A stretch of DNA of 34,920 bases from an uncultured delta proteobacterium. Lineage in GTDB: Bacteria; Myxococcota_A; Polyangia; Polyangiales; Polyangiaceae. The position numbers and the translations under genes are program-made. The stretch's first letter is position 1; each line of letters starts with the position of its first letter. Below the pieces are notes generated by a model. That model searched no databases and was not told the DNA's origin. It saw only the letters and a program-made list of their open reading frames with translations. The stretch spans positions 1 through 34,920 of the forward strand of contig CAITRH010000094.1 of the NCBI GenBank assembly GCA_903894755.1. Reading direction: 5' to 3'. Below are positions 14,466 through 22,440 of the stretch, piece by piece.

Positions 14466-15614
14466 ATGCGACTTGCCCTGGTTTTCGCGCTTGTAGCCTC
14501 CCTCGGCGGCGCATGCTCCTGCCGCCGTCCCGCCCCAGGGCAAAGCTCGGTCCCTTCAGCCTCCTCGGCCTCTTCTAGCAACTCGGGGTCGCATGCACTG
14601 CCTTCGCCCGCTTCTGCCGGCGAGGCCACGGTCCATGTGGTGGACGTAGGAACTGGGCTCGCCATATTCGTGGAAGGGCCCGACTTCACGCTCGTGTACG
14701 ACGCAGGCAGCAACGACGACCTCCGCGACGAGCGTCACAACCGTTTTATCGCCTACCTTCGTGCGGTGCGCCCCACACTGCGCGCCATAGACCATGTCAT
14801 CTTGAGTCATGCCCATCGGGATCATGTCGAGCTGCTCGCTGATGTCGTCAGCAAGTACGAGGTTCGCGAGGTCTGGGAGCCCGGTGTGCTCTACAAGCCG
14901 TGCGCCTACCTACGTTTTCTCAAGGCGGTCTCGGAAAAACCAAACATCGTGTACCACACCGCAGCCAGTCCCCCAGGTTCCCGCAGCGTGGAGCTTCCCA
15001 AAGCCACCTGTGGAGTCCAAGGCGAGCTGAGACTCCCCTACGGTTCCCGCATCACCGCGGGCATGAAGGTCCCGCTCGGTGCCAGTGGCTTCATGACGTT
15101 CCTACATGTCGACGATCGACGGCGCGACGACATCAATGCCAATAGCCTTGTGGTACGTCTCGACCTTCTGGGAAGCAGCGTATTGCTTGCAGGCGACGCC
15201 GAAGCTGGCAAAAGGGCGCTCCCTACAGATGCACCTCTTGGCAGCTCGGTTGAGGGAAAACTCCTGGCGTGTTGCCGGGCGTCCATCGACACCGACGTGC
15301 TCGTGGTGGGACACCATGGAAGCAAGACCTCGTCGCGGACTGCGTTTCTCGAAGCTGTCTCGCCTTCCATCTCGGTTATTTCAGCCGGTCCCTTCCAGTA
15401 CGACCATGTCCAGCTTCCCGACATCGAGGTGGTCACCGAGCTGTCGCGACGGGGAAAGGTGTTTCGGACCGACCTCAACGACAGCACCTGCGCTACCCAG
15501 CGAGAGAAGATTGGACGCGACGCGGATGGACATGCTGGAGGCTGCGACAATGTTCGTGTCACGCTGCGGAAGGGGCAGCCCCCGCGAGCGGCCTATTGGA
15601 CTGGCCACGACTGA
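14466..15614 (+). CDS. ComEC-like metallo-beta-lactamase-fold lipoprotein
   Basis: A 382-residue exported protein. A hydrophobic signal ends in SLGGAC, with Cys17 as probable lipid anchor, followed by a Ser/Ala/Pro-rich linker to about residue 55. The rest is a metallo-beta-lactamase domain of the ComEC/Rec2 type: VVDVGTGLAIFV at the start, the metal motif HAHRDH, NANSLVVRLDLLGSSVLLAGDAE with the bridging Asp, and GHHGSKTSS near the end. ComEC homologues are DNA-uptake channels with a predicted nuclease domain; here only the hydrolase domain exists, placed outside the inner membrane. A secreted phosphodiesterase or nuclease role is inference. AGGAGG lies six bases before the ATG. Confidence 0.88.
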   Translation: MRLALVFALVASLGGACSCRRPAPGQSSVPSASSASSSNSGSHALPSPASAGEATVHVVDVGTGLAIFVEGPDFTLVYDAGSNDDLRDERHNRFIAYLRAVRPTLRAIDHVILSHAHRDHVELLADVVSKYEVREVWEPGVLYKPCAYLRFLKAVSEKPNIVYHTAASPPGSRSVELPKATCGVQGELRLPYGSRITAGMKVPLGASGFMTFLHVDDRRRDDINANSLVVRLDLLGSSVLLAGDAEAGKRALPTDAPLGSSVEGKLLACCRASIDTDVLVVGHHGSKTSSRTAFLEAVSPSISVISAGPFQYDHVQLPDIEVVTELSRRGKVFRTDLNDSTCATQREKIGRDADGHAGGCDNVRVTLRKGQPPRAAYWTGHD

Positions 15615-15639
15615 GTTGAGTTGCGGAGAGCAGCACGCT

Positions 15640-16218
15640 CTAAAGAGCGAGATGAAAGTGAGGCTCGGCACTGGTGCGCTCGTCGATCAGCGACGCGCCG
15701 GGCTCTTCGGAGACAGCAGCTCGCAATGCGGCCTCGTGAGCCGGCGTCATGTCAAAGGAACGCACGTCAGCGGCACCGGACTTCAAGTGCTTGGAAACGA
15801 AGACGCCTCGGGCGACCTGTGCGCCGATGCAATCGCGTACGGCATGGACCACGCGCTTTCGGGAGAGTCCTTTTGATGTGGCGTCGCGGTAAGCGTCACG
15901 GACCTCGACAACGGCCTGGCGGTTTTCGTAAAGCGCTACGAGGTCGTCGCCATGGGCCAGCTTCTCGACCATGAGGTCGGCTTGACGTTCTGGGGTTCGG
16001 GTTCCGCCGGTGACCACGAGACGTCGTCGGGTCGCCTTGTGGTACCGGGCGGCGATGCGTGCGAGGCGCTCCACGCCACTACCGGTCAGGCGGACATTGC
16101 GCGCGCGGACTTCGACATGGGCACCGGTACATAGGCGTCGCATCCTCGCTTCGACAGAATGGGCCGAGGGGGCGAGGAGCAGGAACGCAGCAGTCAGAAG
16201 GATAGGGGTTCGTTTCAT
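15640..16218 (-). CDS. Secreted M15-like peptidase (D-Ala-D-Ala carboxypeptidase fold)
   Basis: A 192-residue protein with a Sec signal peptide (LLTAAFLLLAPSAHS, likely cut near residue 21). The C-terminal half carries the metal-ligand pattern of the M15/Hedgehog-like peptidase fold: SKHLKSGAADV (His144, Asp151) and EPHFHL (His187/His189). Before it lies VVTGGTRTPERQADLM, the SGxRTPxxQ-type strand and helix of this fold. It would act on peptidoglycan peptides in the periplasm; the exact bond is unknown. Its ATG overlaps the stop of the ABC ATPase gene by ATGA (16215-16218), so the two are translationally coupled. The ATG at 16218 is preferred over 16245 because the signal peptide then starts properly. 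Confidence 0.82.
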   Translation of the reverse strand: MKRTPILLTAAFLLLAPSAHSVEARMRRLCTGAHVEVRARNVRLTGSGVERLARIAARYHKATRRRLVVTGGTRTPERQADLMVEKLAHGDDLVALYENRQAVVEVRDAYRDATSKGLSRKRVVHAVRDCIGAQVARGVFVSKHLKSGAADVRSFDMTPAHEAALRAAVSEEPGASLIDERTSAEPHFHLAL

Positions 16219-17135
16219 GGGCCTTGAATGCCAGGCGCCTGCCACGGCGGCCGGGAGCCGTCAATGCCGTTCGACGCATGCCGCATGGGGAGGAAAAATC
16301 GGTCTCCAGTGACGTCGTTGAGGCCGACATAGAGGTCGGCGGAAAACGTCTCGCGCAGGCGTCGGTAGGTCATGACCTCGGCGACGGGACCGCAGGCAAG
16401 CAGCTCCCCGTTTTTGAGGAGAGCGACACGGGACGCGTACGAAGCGGCGAGGTTTAGGTCATGGAGCACCACGACACAGGCGAGCTGTTTCAGTTTTGTT
16501 TGCTCGACAAGAAGCTCGCAGAGGTCGACTTGGTGGCGGACATCGAGGAATGCCGCAGGCTCGTCGAGCAGAAGGACCCGGGGTTCTTGCGCAAGGGCCC
16601 GGGCGATCGCGACTCGTTTCTGTTCGCCTCCACTTAGTTCGTGCACCAGGCGCGACGCGAGGCTCTCAAGGTCACAGCGATCCAAGGCGGCGTCTACAAT
16701 TTTGCGGTCGTGGGCGCCGGCGAGCATCCAGCTGCCTTGATGCGGGGCGCGTCCCATGGTCACGACATCCCGGACCGAAAACCCAAGGGCAATCGTCTCG
16801 TTTTGGGCGACTACGGCCACGGTGCGGGCCAGATGTCGCCGGTCCATGCGGGCCATGGGCTCTCCGAAGAGAAGCGCCTCGCCTTCGTAGGGACACAGCG
16901 AGCCTGACGCCACGCGAAGAAGAGTCGACTTGCCCGCACCGTTAGGACCGAGCAAACAGACGATTTCGCCAGGCGTTGCGACGAAGTCGACCTGTCGCAG
17001 CGGCTCGCCATCACCACGGGCATAGCGCGCCGACACTTTACGAAGCTCGATTGCCGCGCTGCCGAGGTCAGGTGAGGCGTCAGGTGAGGCGTCAGGTGAG
17101 GCGTGAGGCGCGTTTGGGCTCGTCATCATTGCCAT
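16215..17135 (-). CDS. ABC transporter ATP-binding protein, FecE/BtuD/HmuV type
   Basis: A 306-residue ATPase. The Walker A motif GPNGAGKST (63-71), the Q-loop segment VVAQNE, the signature LSGGEQKRVAIARAL, the Walker B LLLDEPAAFLD and the switch HDLNLAASYA are complete. The sequence style is that of the siderophore, haem and cobalamin importers. No permease or substrate-binding gene is adjacent, so its membrane partner must be encoded elsewhere. The N-terminus has an extra tail of about 25 residues with repeated SPDA units, encoded by a 12-bp tandem repeat (17067-17102). Several ATGs (17135, 17129, 17126) could start it. Confidence 0.9.
   Translation of the reverse strand: MAMMTSPNAPHASPDASPDASPDLGSAAIELRKVSARYARGDGEPLRQVDFVATPGEIVCLLGPNGAGKSTLLRVASGSLCPYEGEALLFGEPMARMDRRHLARTVAVVAQNETIALGFSVRDVVTMGRAPHQGSWMLAGAHDRKIVDAALDRCDLESLASRLVHELSGGEQKRVAIARALAQEPRVLLLDEPAAFLDVRHQVDLCELLVEQTKLKQLACVVVLHDLNLAASYASRVALLKNGELLACGPVAEVMTYRRLRETFSADLYVGLNDVTGDRFFLPMRHASNGIDGSRPPWQAPGIQGP
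17067..17102. repeat. 12-bp tandem repeat, three perfect copies
   Basis: GTCAGGTGAGGC is repeated three times head to tail. In the reverse-strand ABC ATPase gene it encodes SPDA-type repeats in the N-terminal tail. As 12 is a multiple of three, copy-number changes would keep the frame. Confidence 0.95.
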
Positions 17136-17210
17136 TCTGCGTTACTGTACGCCTCATCTTCCCGAAACGAAGCCGAAACGCAGCCACGCGGCTGTAAAAG
17201 GAGTCTAATC

Positions 17211-17831
17211 GTGGACACGAATCCCGAAGTCCCCACTCCGCCGTCCGCAGAACGCGCCCGACGGGTGATCAAACGATATTCCAATCGTAAGCTCTACGAC
17301 ACCAAAGATAGCCGCTACGTCACGCTCCTCCAGATCGCTGAAATGGTGCGCACTGGAGAAGAGGTCCAGATCATCGACAACAACTCGAAAGAGGACCTCA
17401 CCGAGGTGACCTTGGCCCAGATCATCTATGAGGAACAAAAAGCTCACGCGCGAAGTGTGCCTCTGCAAACGCTCAAAGAATTGATTCACACCCGCACCGA
17501 AAAAGTGCTCGAGGGCCTCCGCGAGGGCCCCATCGGACGGCTCATTCCAGGCGGCGCAAAAGACAAACCCCTCGAAGCCAAAGCTGAAGACGACCCGAAG
17601 AAGCCCACCCTGGTCGACCAGGCCAAGGAAAAGTTCGAGGACATCCAAAACCAAGTTGACGAGCGTATCCAAGCGTTTTGGGGTAATTTCCGCCCCTTCG
17701 AGCAGCTCCAAACCGAGGTCAAACGCCTCGCTGAGCGCATCGAAGAACTTGAACGTCGTCTCAAGGGGACCGCTCAGAGCCCCGACGAAACCAAAGCCAG
17801 CTCCAAAAAAGACGGCGCGTCCCCAAGCTGA
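17211..17831 (+). CDS. phaR: Polyhydroxyalkanoate synthesis regulator PhaR
   Basis: A 206-residue protein whose N-terminal domain (about residues 17-80) is the PHB/PHA accumulation regulator DNA-binding domain: VIKRYSNRKLYDTKDSRYVTL, then the IAEMVRTGEEVQIIDN and LTEVTLAQIIYEEQ segments. The remainder is helical and charged, ending in a coiled coil (VKRLAERIEELERRL). PhaR proteins repress phasin and PHA synthesis genes and are titrated off DNA by nascent polymer granules. The start is the GTG at 17211 with AAAAGGAG upstream; an open extension back to 17103 lacks family similarity. It is divergent from the ABC ATPase gene. No phaC synthase is nearby, but phasin-like genes lie at 2785 and 3183. 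Confidence 0.9.
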   Translation: MDTNPEVPTPPSAERARRVIKRYSNRKLYDTKDSRYVTLLQIAEMVRTGEEVQIIDNNSKEDLTEVTLAQIIYEEQKAHARSVPLQTLKELIHTRTEKVLEGLREGPIGRLIPGGAKDKPLEAKAEDDPKKPTLVDQAKEKFEDIQNQVDERIQAFWGNFRPFEQLQTEVKRLAERIEELERRLKGTAQSPDETKASSKKDGASPS

Positions 17832-17911
17832 CCCCGGGAATACATCACCACCTCGGCGGTTGCGCCCACAAGGCTCCTCCTTCTTGTCTTAGAGCCCGGA
17901 GATTTTGCAGC

Positions 17912-18553
17912 ATGCATGCGCCCGATTCGAACGACGGCTTCACCGAGGAAGTGCTGGGTCATGTCGATGGACTTTATGGCGTCGCATGTCGCCTGACCCG
18001 AAACCCAACGGAAGCCGAAGACCTCGTTCAAGATGTCCTTCTTCGCGCGATGCGGGGACGACAGACCTTTCTCGTGGGCACCAATCTCCGTGCTTGGCTG
18101 TTCCGCATCCTCATGAACACCTTCATTAACAAGTACCGTCGTGGCGGGCTTGAGCGCTCCGTGCTCGAGGGGCCCGACGCCGACCCATTGGCGGACGGTT
18201 GGGTGAGCGCGTCCACGATGCGTCAGCTTCGCGACCCGGAGCAGGAGATGCTCCTTCCGCTGGTCGAAAAGGAAATCCAACGCGCGCTCGATGCGCTCCC
18301 TACGGATTTCCGGATGGTGGTACTTCTCTGCGACGTGGAAGAGTTCTCGTATGAGGAGGCGGCGCGTATCATCGGCTGCCCCCAAGGGACCATCATGAGC
18401 AGGCTGCATCGGGGGAGAAAACTTTTGCAACGTGCGCTCTACGAGCATGCGTTGGCTATGGGGATTATCAAAGCAGAAAGCCGCGTCGGAGAGGGGACCA
18501 GCGCGCCAACGGACCTTGCAGCGTATCGCGCTCGCAAGCGAGGTGTCGCATGA
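17912..18553 (+). CDS. ECF-family RNA polymerase sigma factor
   Basis: A 213-residue sigma factor. Region 2 is visible as YGVACRLTRNPTEAEDLVQDVLLRAMRG and then LRAWLFRILMNTFINKYRR. Region 4 is visible as ALDALPTDFRMVVLLCDVEEFSYEEAARIIGCPQGTIMSRLHRGRKLL, a helix-turn-helix. The domains of larger sigma-70 proteins are absent. The last bases overlap the start of the next gene (ATGA, 18550-18553), which encodes its probable anti-sigma factor. It presumably directs an envelope-stress or similar regulon; the signal is unknown. The C-terminal tail of about 35 residues after region 4 is unusually long and basic. Confidence 0.93.
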   Translation: MHAPDSNDGFTEEVLGHVDGLYGVACRLTRNPTEAEDLVQDVLLRAMRGRQTFLVGTNLRAWLFRILMNTFINKYRRGGLERSVLEGPDADPLADGWVSASTMRQLRDPEQEMLLPLVEKEIQRALDALPTDFRMVVLLCDVEEFSYEEAARIIGCPQGTIMSRLHRGRKLLQRALYEHALAMGIIKAESRVGEGTSAPTDLAAYRARKRGVA

Positions 18554-19377
18554 CCCGCCCATTATCTCGCGCAACAAGCGTTTGCCGCGAACAATCTAGA
18601 CTTCTTGGTCCTTACGCCGACGGTGAGCTCGAGCCGGGATGCCAGTGCGCGCTCGAAGATCACGTCGCAGAATGTAGCTTCTGCTCGGAACAGTTGGGGC
18701 TGTTGCGAGCGTCGCGTGTGTCGATGCAGCGTGTGGTTCACGCGCCGGTCCCCAGTGCACTCCGCGCGCGTCTCATGACCGCCCTTGCGGCAGAACAAGA
18801 CCGAGAGCGAGCTCGAAGCGACACGGGTTCTTCACGCGGTAAAACGGCCTGGCGAGCGTTGGTCCCGCTGGCAACTGCCGCTGCGTTCGCGCTGGCTTGG
18901 GGGGTCTTCGAGCGACGGTCCGCGAACTCCAGCCAGGTCAACGACCTGTTGGCCGACCTCGTTGCCGAGCACTCACAGCCGCTTCCTCCCGATGCCACCG
19001 ATCCAAAGGCCGTGCGCAATCTCGAGAAATACGTCGGGGTCCCCGTGCAGGCGGGACGGTTCGAGCGGGTTGGAGCCACGTTCGTTGGCGGTCGGGTTCT
19101 TCCCCTCCATCAGCAGCGGGCCGCCATGCTCCAGTACGTGGTCGGAACAGGGGACAACGCGCGTCGGGTGAGTGTCCTCGTGTTCGACCCCCAGCGCATT
19201 CAGGTGAACCACGCCGAGTTCGCCCCTCGAGCCGTGGGATCGTCCCAGGTGCAGGTCGGTACCGCCAAAGGCTACTCGGTCGCTCTCGCCGAACGTGCTG
19301 GCGTTGGGTATGCCCTCCTCGGGGACCTCGATGCAGAAAAAAGCGCGCAGTTTGCCGCCACCGTATACGACGAATAA
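18550..19377 (+). CDS. Zinc-finger anti-sigma factor
   Basis: A 275-residue membrane protein. The N-terminal cytoplasmic anti-sigma domain carries the ZAS pattern HVAECSFC (HxxxCxxC, residues about 37-44) with an upstream Cys12. A single hydrophobic helix lies near residues 100-116 (ALVPLATAAAFALAWGVF). The periplasmic part is about 155 residues. It would hold the coupled ECF sigma factor inactive at the membrane and release it on an envelope signal. The gene overlaps the sigma gene by four bases and is followed 11 bp later by a lipoprotein gene. The direct partner assignment rests on this coupling. Confidence 0.88.
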   Translation: MTRPLSRATSVCREQSRLLGPYADGELEPGCQCALEDHVAECSFCSEQLGLLRASRVSMQRVVHAPVPSALRARLMTALAAEQDRERARSDTGSSRGKTAWRALVPLATAAAFALAWGVFERRSANSSQVNDLLADLVAEHSQPLPPDATDPKAVRNLEKYVGVPVQAGRFERVGATFVGGRVLPLHQQRAAMLQYVVGTGDNARRVSVLVFDPQRIQVNHAEFAPRAVGSSQVQVGTAKGYSVALAERAGVGYALLGDLDAEKSAQFAATVYDE

Positions 19378-19388
19378 CCTCCGCTCTC

Positions 19389-21029
19389 GTGAGCCGTCTT
19401 CTCGCCGCGATCCTCCTCCTCCTCGCCCTTAGCCTCAACGGCTGCCGTTCTCGCAAACCTCCTCCGCCTGCTCCTACGGTCCAAGCCGCCACCGAGCTCG
19501 CTCCCGCTCCCGCACCAGAACGCCTGCTCGCCGAAATCGCGGTCCTTTCCCCCTCGTCCCTCTGGACCCAACTCCAACACGCCTTCGGGGCCTCCCTCAC
19601 CGCGATCGCCCCCACCGTCGATCTCCTCGTCTGTTCCGCTGCCGGACTCGACCCTGCCCTCGGCGAGCTGCTCGATATGGACTCCCCCGCCTATGGCGCC
19701 GTCTTGGAGAACCCAGGTCCTCTCGGCTTTGCCATCGCAGTCCGCGTCAAAGACCGCACGCGTCTCGAAACCGTCCTCGCCGAGTCGGGAACATGGAGCG
19801 ACAAGGAAGGGCTCAAGACCTTCAAGAGCAGAAAAACCCTCCCTCTCGAGCTCGCGTTGGCAGGCTCCTACTTGGTCCTCGCCTCCACCCCTGCAGACCT
19901 GGAACAAGCCAGCGCCTTCGTCGTTGCCACGCTCGCTCGCTTGCCACCTCCGACCGGCGCCGTCGAAGCGAGAGTCCCTCGTGCAGCTCTCGGCACCCTC
20001 TGGACCCTTGCGGTCCGCGAGTGGTCCGGCGTCAAGACCCTGCTGCTCGAACAAGACAAACGCATGCGAGACTCCCATGGAGGCCGTCCCCCCGACTTCG
20101 GCGACCCCGCGGCTCTCTTGGCGGGCGTCGACGCGTTCATCCAGCGACGTTTGACGGCCCTCGCCGACCTTGACGAAGCCCGCCTACGTGTCGAGGCCAA
20201 CGACGCACGGGTGACGCTCGATGTCACCCTAAAGCCCCGTCCCCAAGGCCCCGCGTTCGCTTTCTTCGCCGCCATGCGTCCAGGAGACCTGAGCCCACTT
20301 CGAGGCGTCTCGGCCGATGCCGCAGCGGTACTCGTGGTCCGCGACGACCCTGCTACACGCGCCAGCGACGCGGCAGACATGGGCGATTTCCTCGAACGAG
20401 GGCTTGGACCCCGTCTCGCCAAAGGCGATCTCAAAAAGCTTCGACGCTCGCTCGACGGCTGGGCGGCTGGACGAGGCGATTGGCTCACGACCTCCCTTGT
20501 GCTTGGGGAAGGCAAGTCGCTGGCGCTCAGGACCCCTTCGGAAAACGACGCTGCCCTGTCCGCCCTGCGTCAGGGACTCGAGCTGGCCGAACGCCCTGGT
20601 TTCCGCGAGCCTCTAAAAGTCCTGTTGAGCATTCAGGATCAGTACCGCGGCACCTTAGGGGTCCCGGGCCTAGGGGGCGTCGACGTGGTCACGTTCCGCC
20701 GTCCCAAGGGCCGCGGCAAATCATGGCGTGTTGGATGGCTCAAACGCCAGACCGAAGCCCGTGTGGTGCTCACCGAAGGGGGGACCGAATCGCTGCGCGC
20801 TGGCCTGGCCCCGCCCCGCACGCTGGAGGACGACCCGAGCATGAAGCGTCTGTTTGGCATGACCGACGTGACCTTTGCGTTTCTGGTCCAGCCGGCGCGT
20901 CTCGAGCCAGGTCAAGGCGCAAGCGAGCCGGCGATGCTGCTCCATGGAAGACGCGAGGGGGACGGGTGGATTCGGGTCGAAGTGCCCACGTCAGCGCTGG
21001 GAAGGCTGGCGCGGGGGCGGGGCTTTTGA
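19389..21029 (+). CDS. Large lipoprotein of unknown function
   Basis: A 546-residue protein starting at GTG 19389. The signal sequence LLAAILLLLALSLNGC ends in a lipobox, with Cys19 lipidated, and is followed by a Pro/Ala-rich linker. The mature part has no enzyme motif that I recognise. It shows alternating strands and helices with repeated FAIAVRVKDRTRLETVL-like segments. Its frame remains open back to 18897, but that would run through the anti-sigma gene. The 11-bp gap to the anti-sigma gene suggests one transcript, so it may be part of, or sensed by, the same envelope response. That link is inference. Confidence 0.8.
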   Translation: MSRLLAAILLLLALSLNGCRSRKPPPPAPTVQAATELAPAPAPERLLAEIAVLSPSSLWTQLQHAFGASLTAIAPTVDLLVCSAAGLDPALGELLDMDSPAYGAVLENPGPLGFAIAVRVKDRTRLETVLAESGTWSDKEGLKTFKSRKTLPLELALAGSYLVLASTPADLEQASAFVVATLARLPPPTGAVEARVPRAALGTLWTLAVREWSGVKTLLLEQDKRMRDSHGGRPPDFGDPAALLAGVDAFIQRRLTALADLDEARLRVEANDARVTLDVTLKPRPQGPAFAFFAAMRPGDLSPLRGVSADAAAVLVVRDDPATRASDAADMGDFLERGLGPRLAKGDLKKLRRSLDGWAAGRGDWLTTSLVLGEGKSLALRTPSENDAALSALRQGLELAERPGFREPLKVLLSIQDQYRGTLGVPGLGGVDVVTFRRPKGRGKSWRVGWLKRQTEARVVLTEGGTESLRAGLAPPRTLEDDPSMKRLFGMTDVTFAFLVQPARLEPGQGASEPAMLLHGRREGDGWIRVEVPTSALGRLARGRGF

Positions 21030-21065
21030 CAGGTAAACTGGGGAGCGCGATGAAGAAGCCCCCTA

Positions 21066-21192
21066 AAGTGCTGCGGGTCGGTCCCGAAGTGCTGCGGGTC
21101 GGTCCCGAAGTGCTGCGGGTCGGGTCCCGAAGTGCTGCGGGTCGGTCCCGAAGTGCTGCGGGTCGGTCCCGAAGTGCTGCGGGTCGGTCCCT
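21066..21192 (+). repeat. 21-bp direct tandem repeat, six copies
   Basis: Copies of AAGTGCTGCGGGTCGGTCCCG begin at 21066, 21087, 21108, 21130, 21151 and 21172. The third copy has one extra G, making it 22 bp; the last ends CCT instead of CCG. The array lies in the 172-bp gap between two convergent genes. An ATG at 21050 with GGGGAG upstream would read through it as repeats of PEVLRVG, shifting at the extra G into a serine/arginine/alanine repeat. The array contains no spacers or obvious hairpin. Confidence 0.95.
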
Positions 21193-21201
21193 AAGTGGCG
21201 C

Positions 21202-22308
21202 TCACTTCAGCAGGGAGCGAACCCAGGCATCCTCCACGGTCGACTCGGGAAACGTGACCACGTCGCCGTCCGCTTTGCGTCGCGTCATCGGACACGCTGG
21301 AAAGGCGGCTGCGAACCTCTTGTTGGCGATCTTCTTGCCGGTGGTCCGCTGGAACACCGTGAAGTCGTCCGTGTAGCGCGTTTTGGCCACGGTAAAGGTT
21401 TGGTACGGGCAGTTGCCCGCCCCGGTGCGCTCCCAAGCGTTGTGGACAATCAAGTCGACGTCGCTCAGGGTGCGGACAGCCCCTTTGTCGCCGACGAAGC
21501 GGACCCAATGGCCCGTGTCTGCGATGAGCGCCGAGCGCGCGCTTGTCCTCGTTTCTTCTGTCGGGATAAACTTGACAGGGCCTCGGGTGATGTTGCGAAG
21601 CAGCTCCCAGAGGACACTCTGGGCTTTGATGCTGAACGTGAGATCGAGGGAAGCGCCCTCGGACGACGTCGCCTTTGCGGCGAACGGGAAGACGGCGTTT
21701 TTTCCCACGACCTGGTCGACGGTAGCGGCGCCTAGAAGTGCGATGAGGTCGATTTCGACGGGCCCTTGCGAGAACTTTTGCCCTGCCACCTCCAGCGTAT
21801 CTCCCGGCTCTCCTTTGAGGGTCGCTCGAAATTTCGCCGAGCCTGGCAGGGTGCGGAACGTCGCGCTCCCCTCGCAGTTGGTAGTGTCGGCGCAACCGAA
21901 GTCGTCCGAGCCGCTTGGTCCAGCCGTTCCGCTCGCCAATCGAACTTTCGGTGGGGTCGCCACGCGGTCGATCAGGACCGAGCCGGTGGCGCGGCACGTC
22001 TGGAGGGCATTGAGCTTCGCCTCGATCTTCACCTCGAGGGTTGCCTTGCCCACGGGCACCTCTTTTAGAGGCACATCGAACGACCCTTTGGACTTGCCCG
22101 ATATGGACTTGCCACTGAGCGCAGCAAAGCCGGTGACGCCAGAGAAACTGATCTTGCCATCCTTTGCACAGGGGTTTTCGACGGTGACGGTGATCGTGGT
22201 GGTTGTGGCGGCGGTGGTGACTTTGGCCTCCGTTGGTTTGCCTCCGCAAGCACACAGGGTCAGTGCGACAGCCAAAATTTCGAGGGGTAGGTGAGTACGT
22301 TGGTGCAT
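21202..22308 (-). CDS. Lipoprotein of unknown function
   Basis: A 368-residue exported protein. The signal peptide LEILAVALTLCAC ends in a lipobox, with Cys21 the likely lipid anchor, followed by a short threonine-rich stretch (TTAATTTTITVTV). The mature protein appears beta-rich, with several Cys pairs, and contains no motif that I recognise. It is convergent with the lipoprotein gene at 19389, from which a tandem repeat separates it. It is divergent from the TPR lipoprotein at 22441. Confidence 0.82.
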   Translation of the reverse strand: MHQRTHLPLEILAVALTLCACGGKPTEAKVTTAATTTTITVTVENPCAKDGKISFSGVTGFAALSGKSISGKSKGSFDVPLKEVPVGKATLEVKIEAKLNALQTCRATGSVLIDRVATPPKVRLASGTAGPSGSDDFGCADTTNCEGSATFRTLPGSAKFRATLKGEPGDTLEVAGQKFSQGPVEIDLIALLGAATVDQVVGKNAVFPFAAKATSSEGASLDLTFSIKAQSVLWELLRNITRGPVKFIPTEETRTSARSALIADTGHWVRFVGDKGAVRTLSDVDLIVHNAWERTGAGNCPYQTFTVAKTRYTDDFTVFQRTTGKKIANKRFAAAFPACPMTRRKADGDVVTFPESTVEDAWVRSLLK

Positions 22309-22399
22309 AGGCGCACCCTAACCGTCTTCTTGTCGGAGCTCGCCGAAAAGCGTAGCGAGCCAAGCAAAGCGCCAACAGGCTCGCGGGCCTTCTCCCCTG

Positions 22400-22429
22400 T
22401 GGACTTCCCGACGCAGGCTCTCGTAGACT
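22400..22429 (+). promoter_or_regulatory. Candidate promoter abutting a start codon
   Basis: TGGACT (22400-22405) and TAGACT (22424-22429) are separated by 18 bp. The -10 box ends 11 bp before the ATG at 22441, so transcription would begin only a few bases ahead of it. No ribosome-binding site precedes that ATG, which would fit a near-leaderless message. It was found by eye only. Confidence 0.3.
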
Positions 22430-22440
22430 CCGCCTCAATT

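Noticed and set aside
18897-19388. N-terminal extension of the large lipoprotein to a 710-residue product
   Set aside because: It would overlap most of the anti-sigma gene in another frame. The lipoprotein signal peptide starts at GTG 19389.
21066-21192. CRISPR array or intrinsic bidirectional terminator
   Set aside because: There are no spacers, and the units contain no convincing inverted repeat or T run.
21050-21376. 108-codon repeat-peptide gene
   Set aside because: About half of it is antisense to the lipoprotein gene at 21202 and the repeat changes frame midway. It is kept only as a finding, not as a gene.
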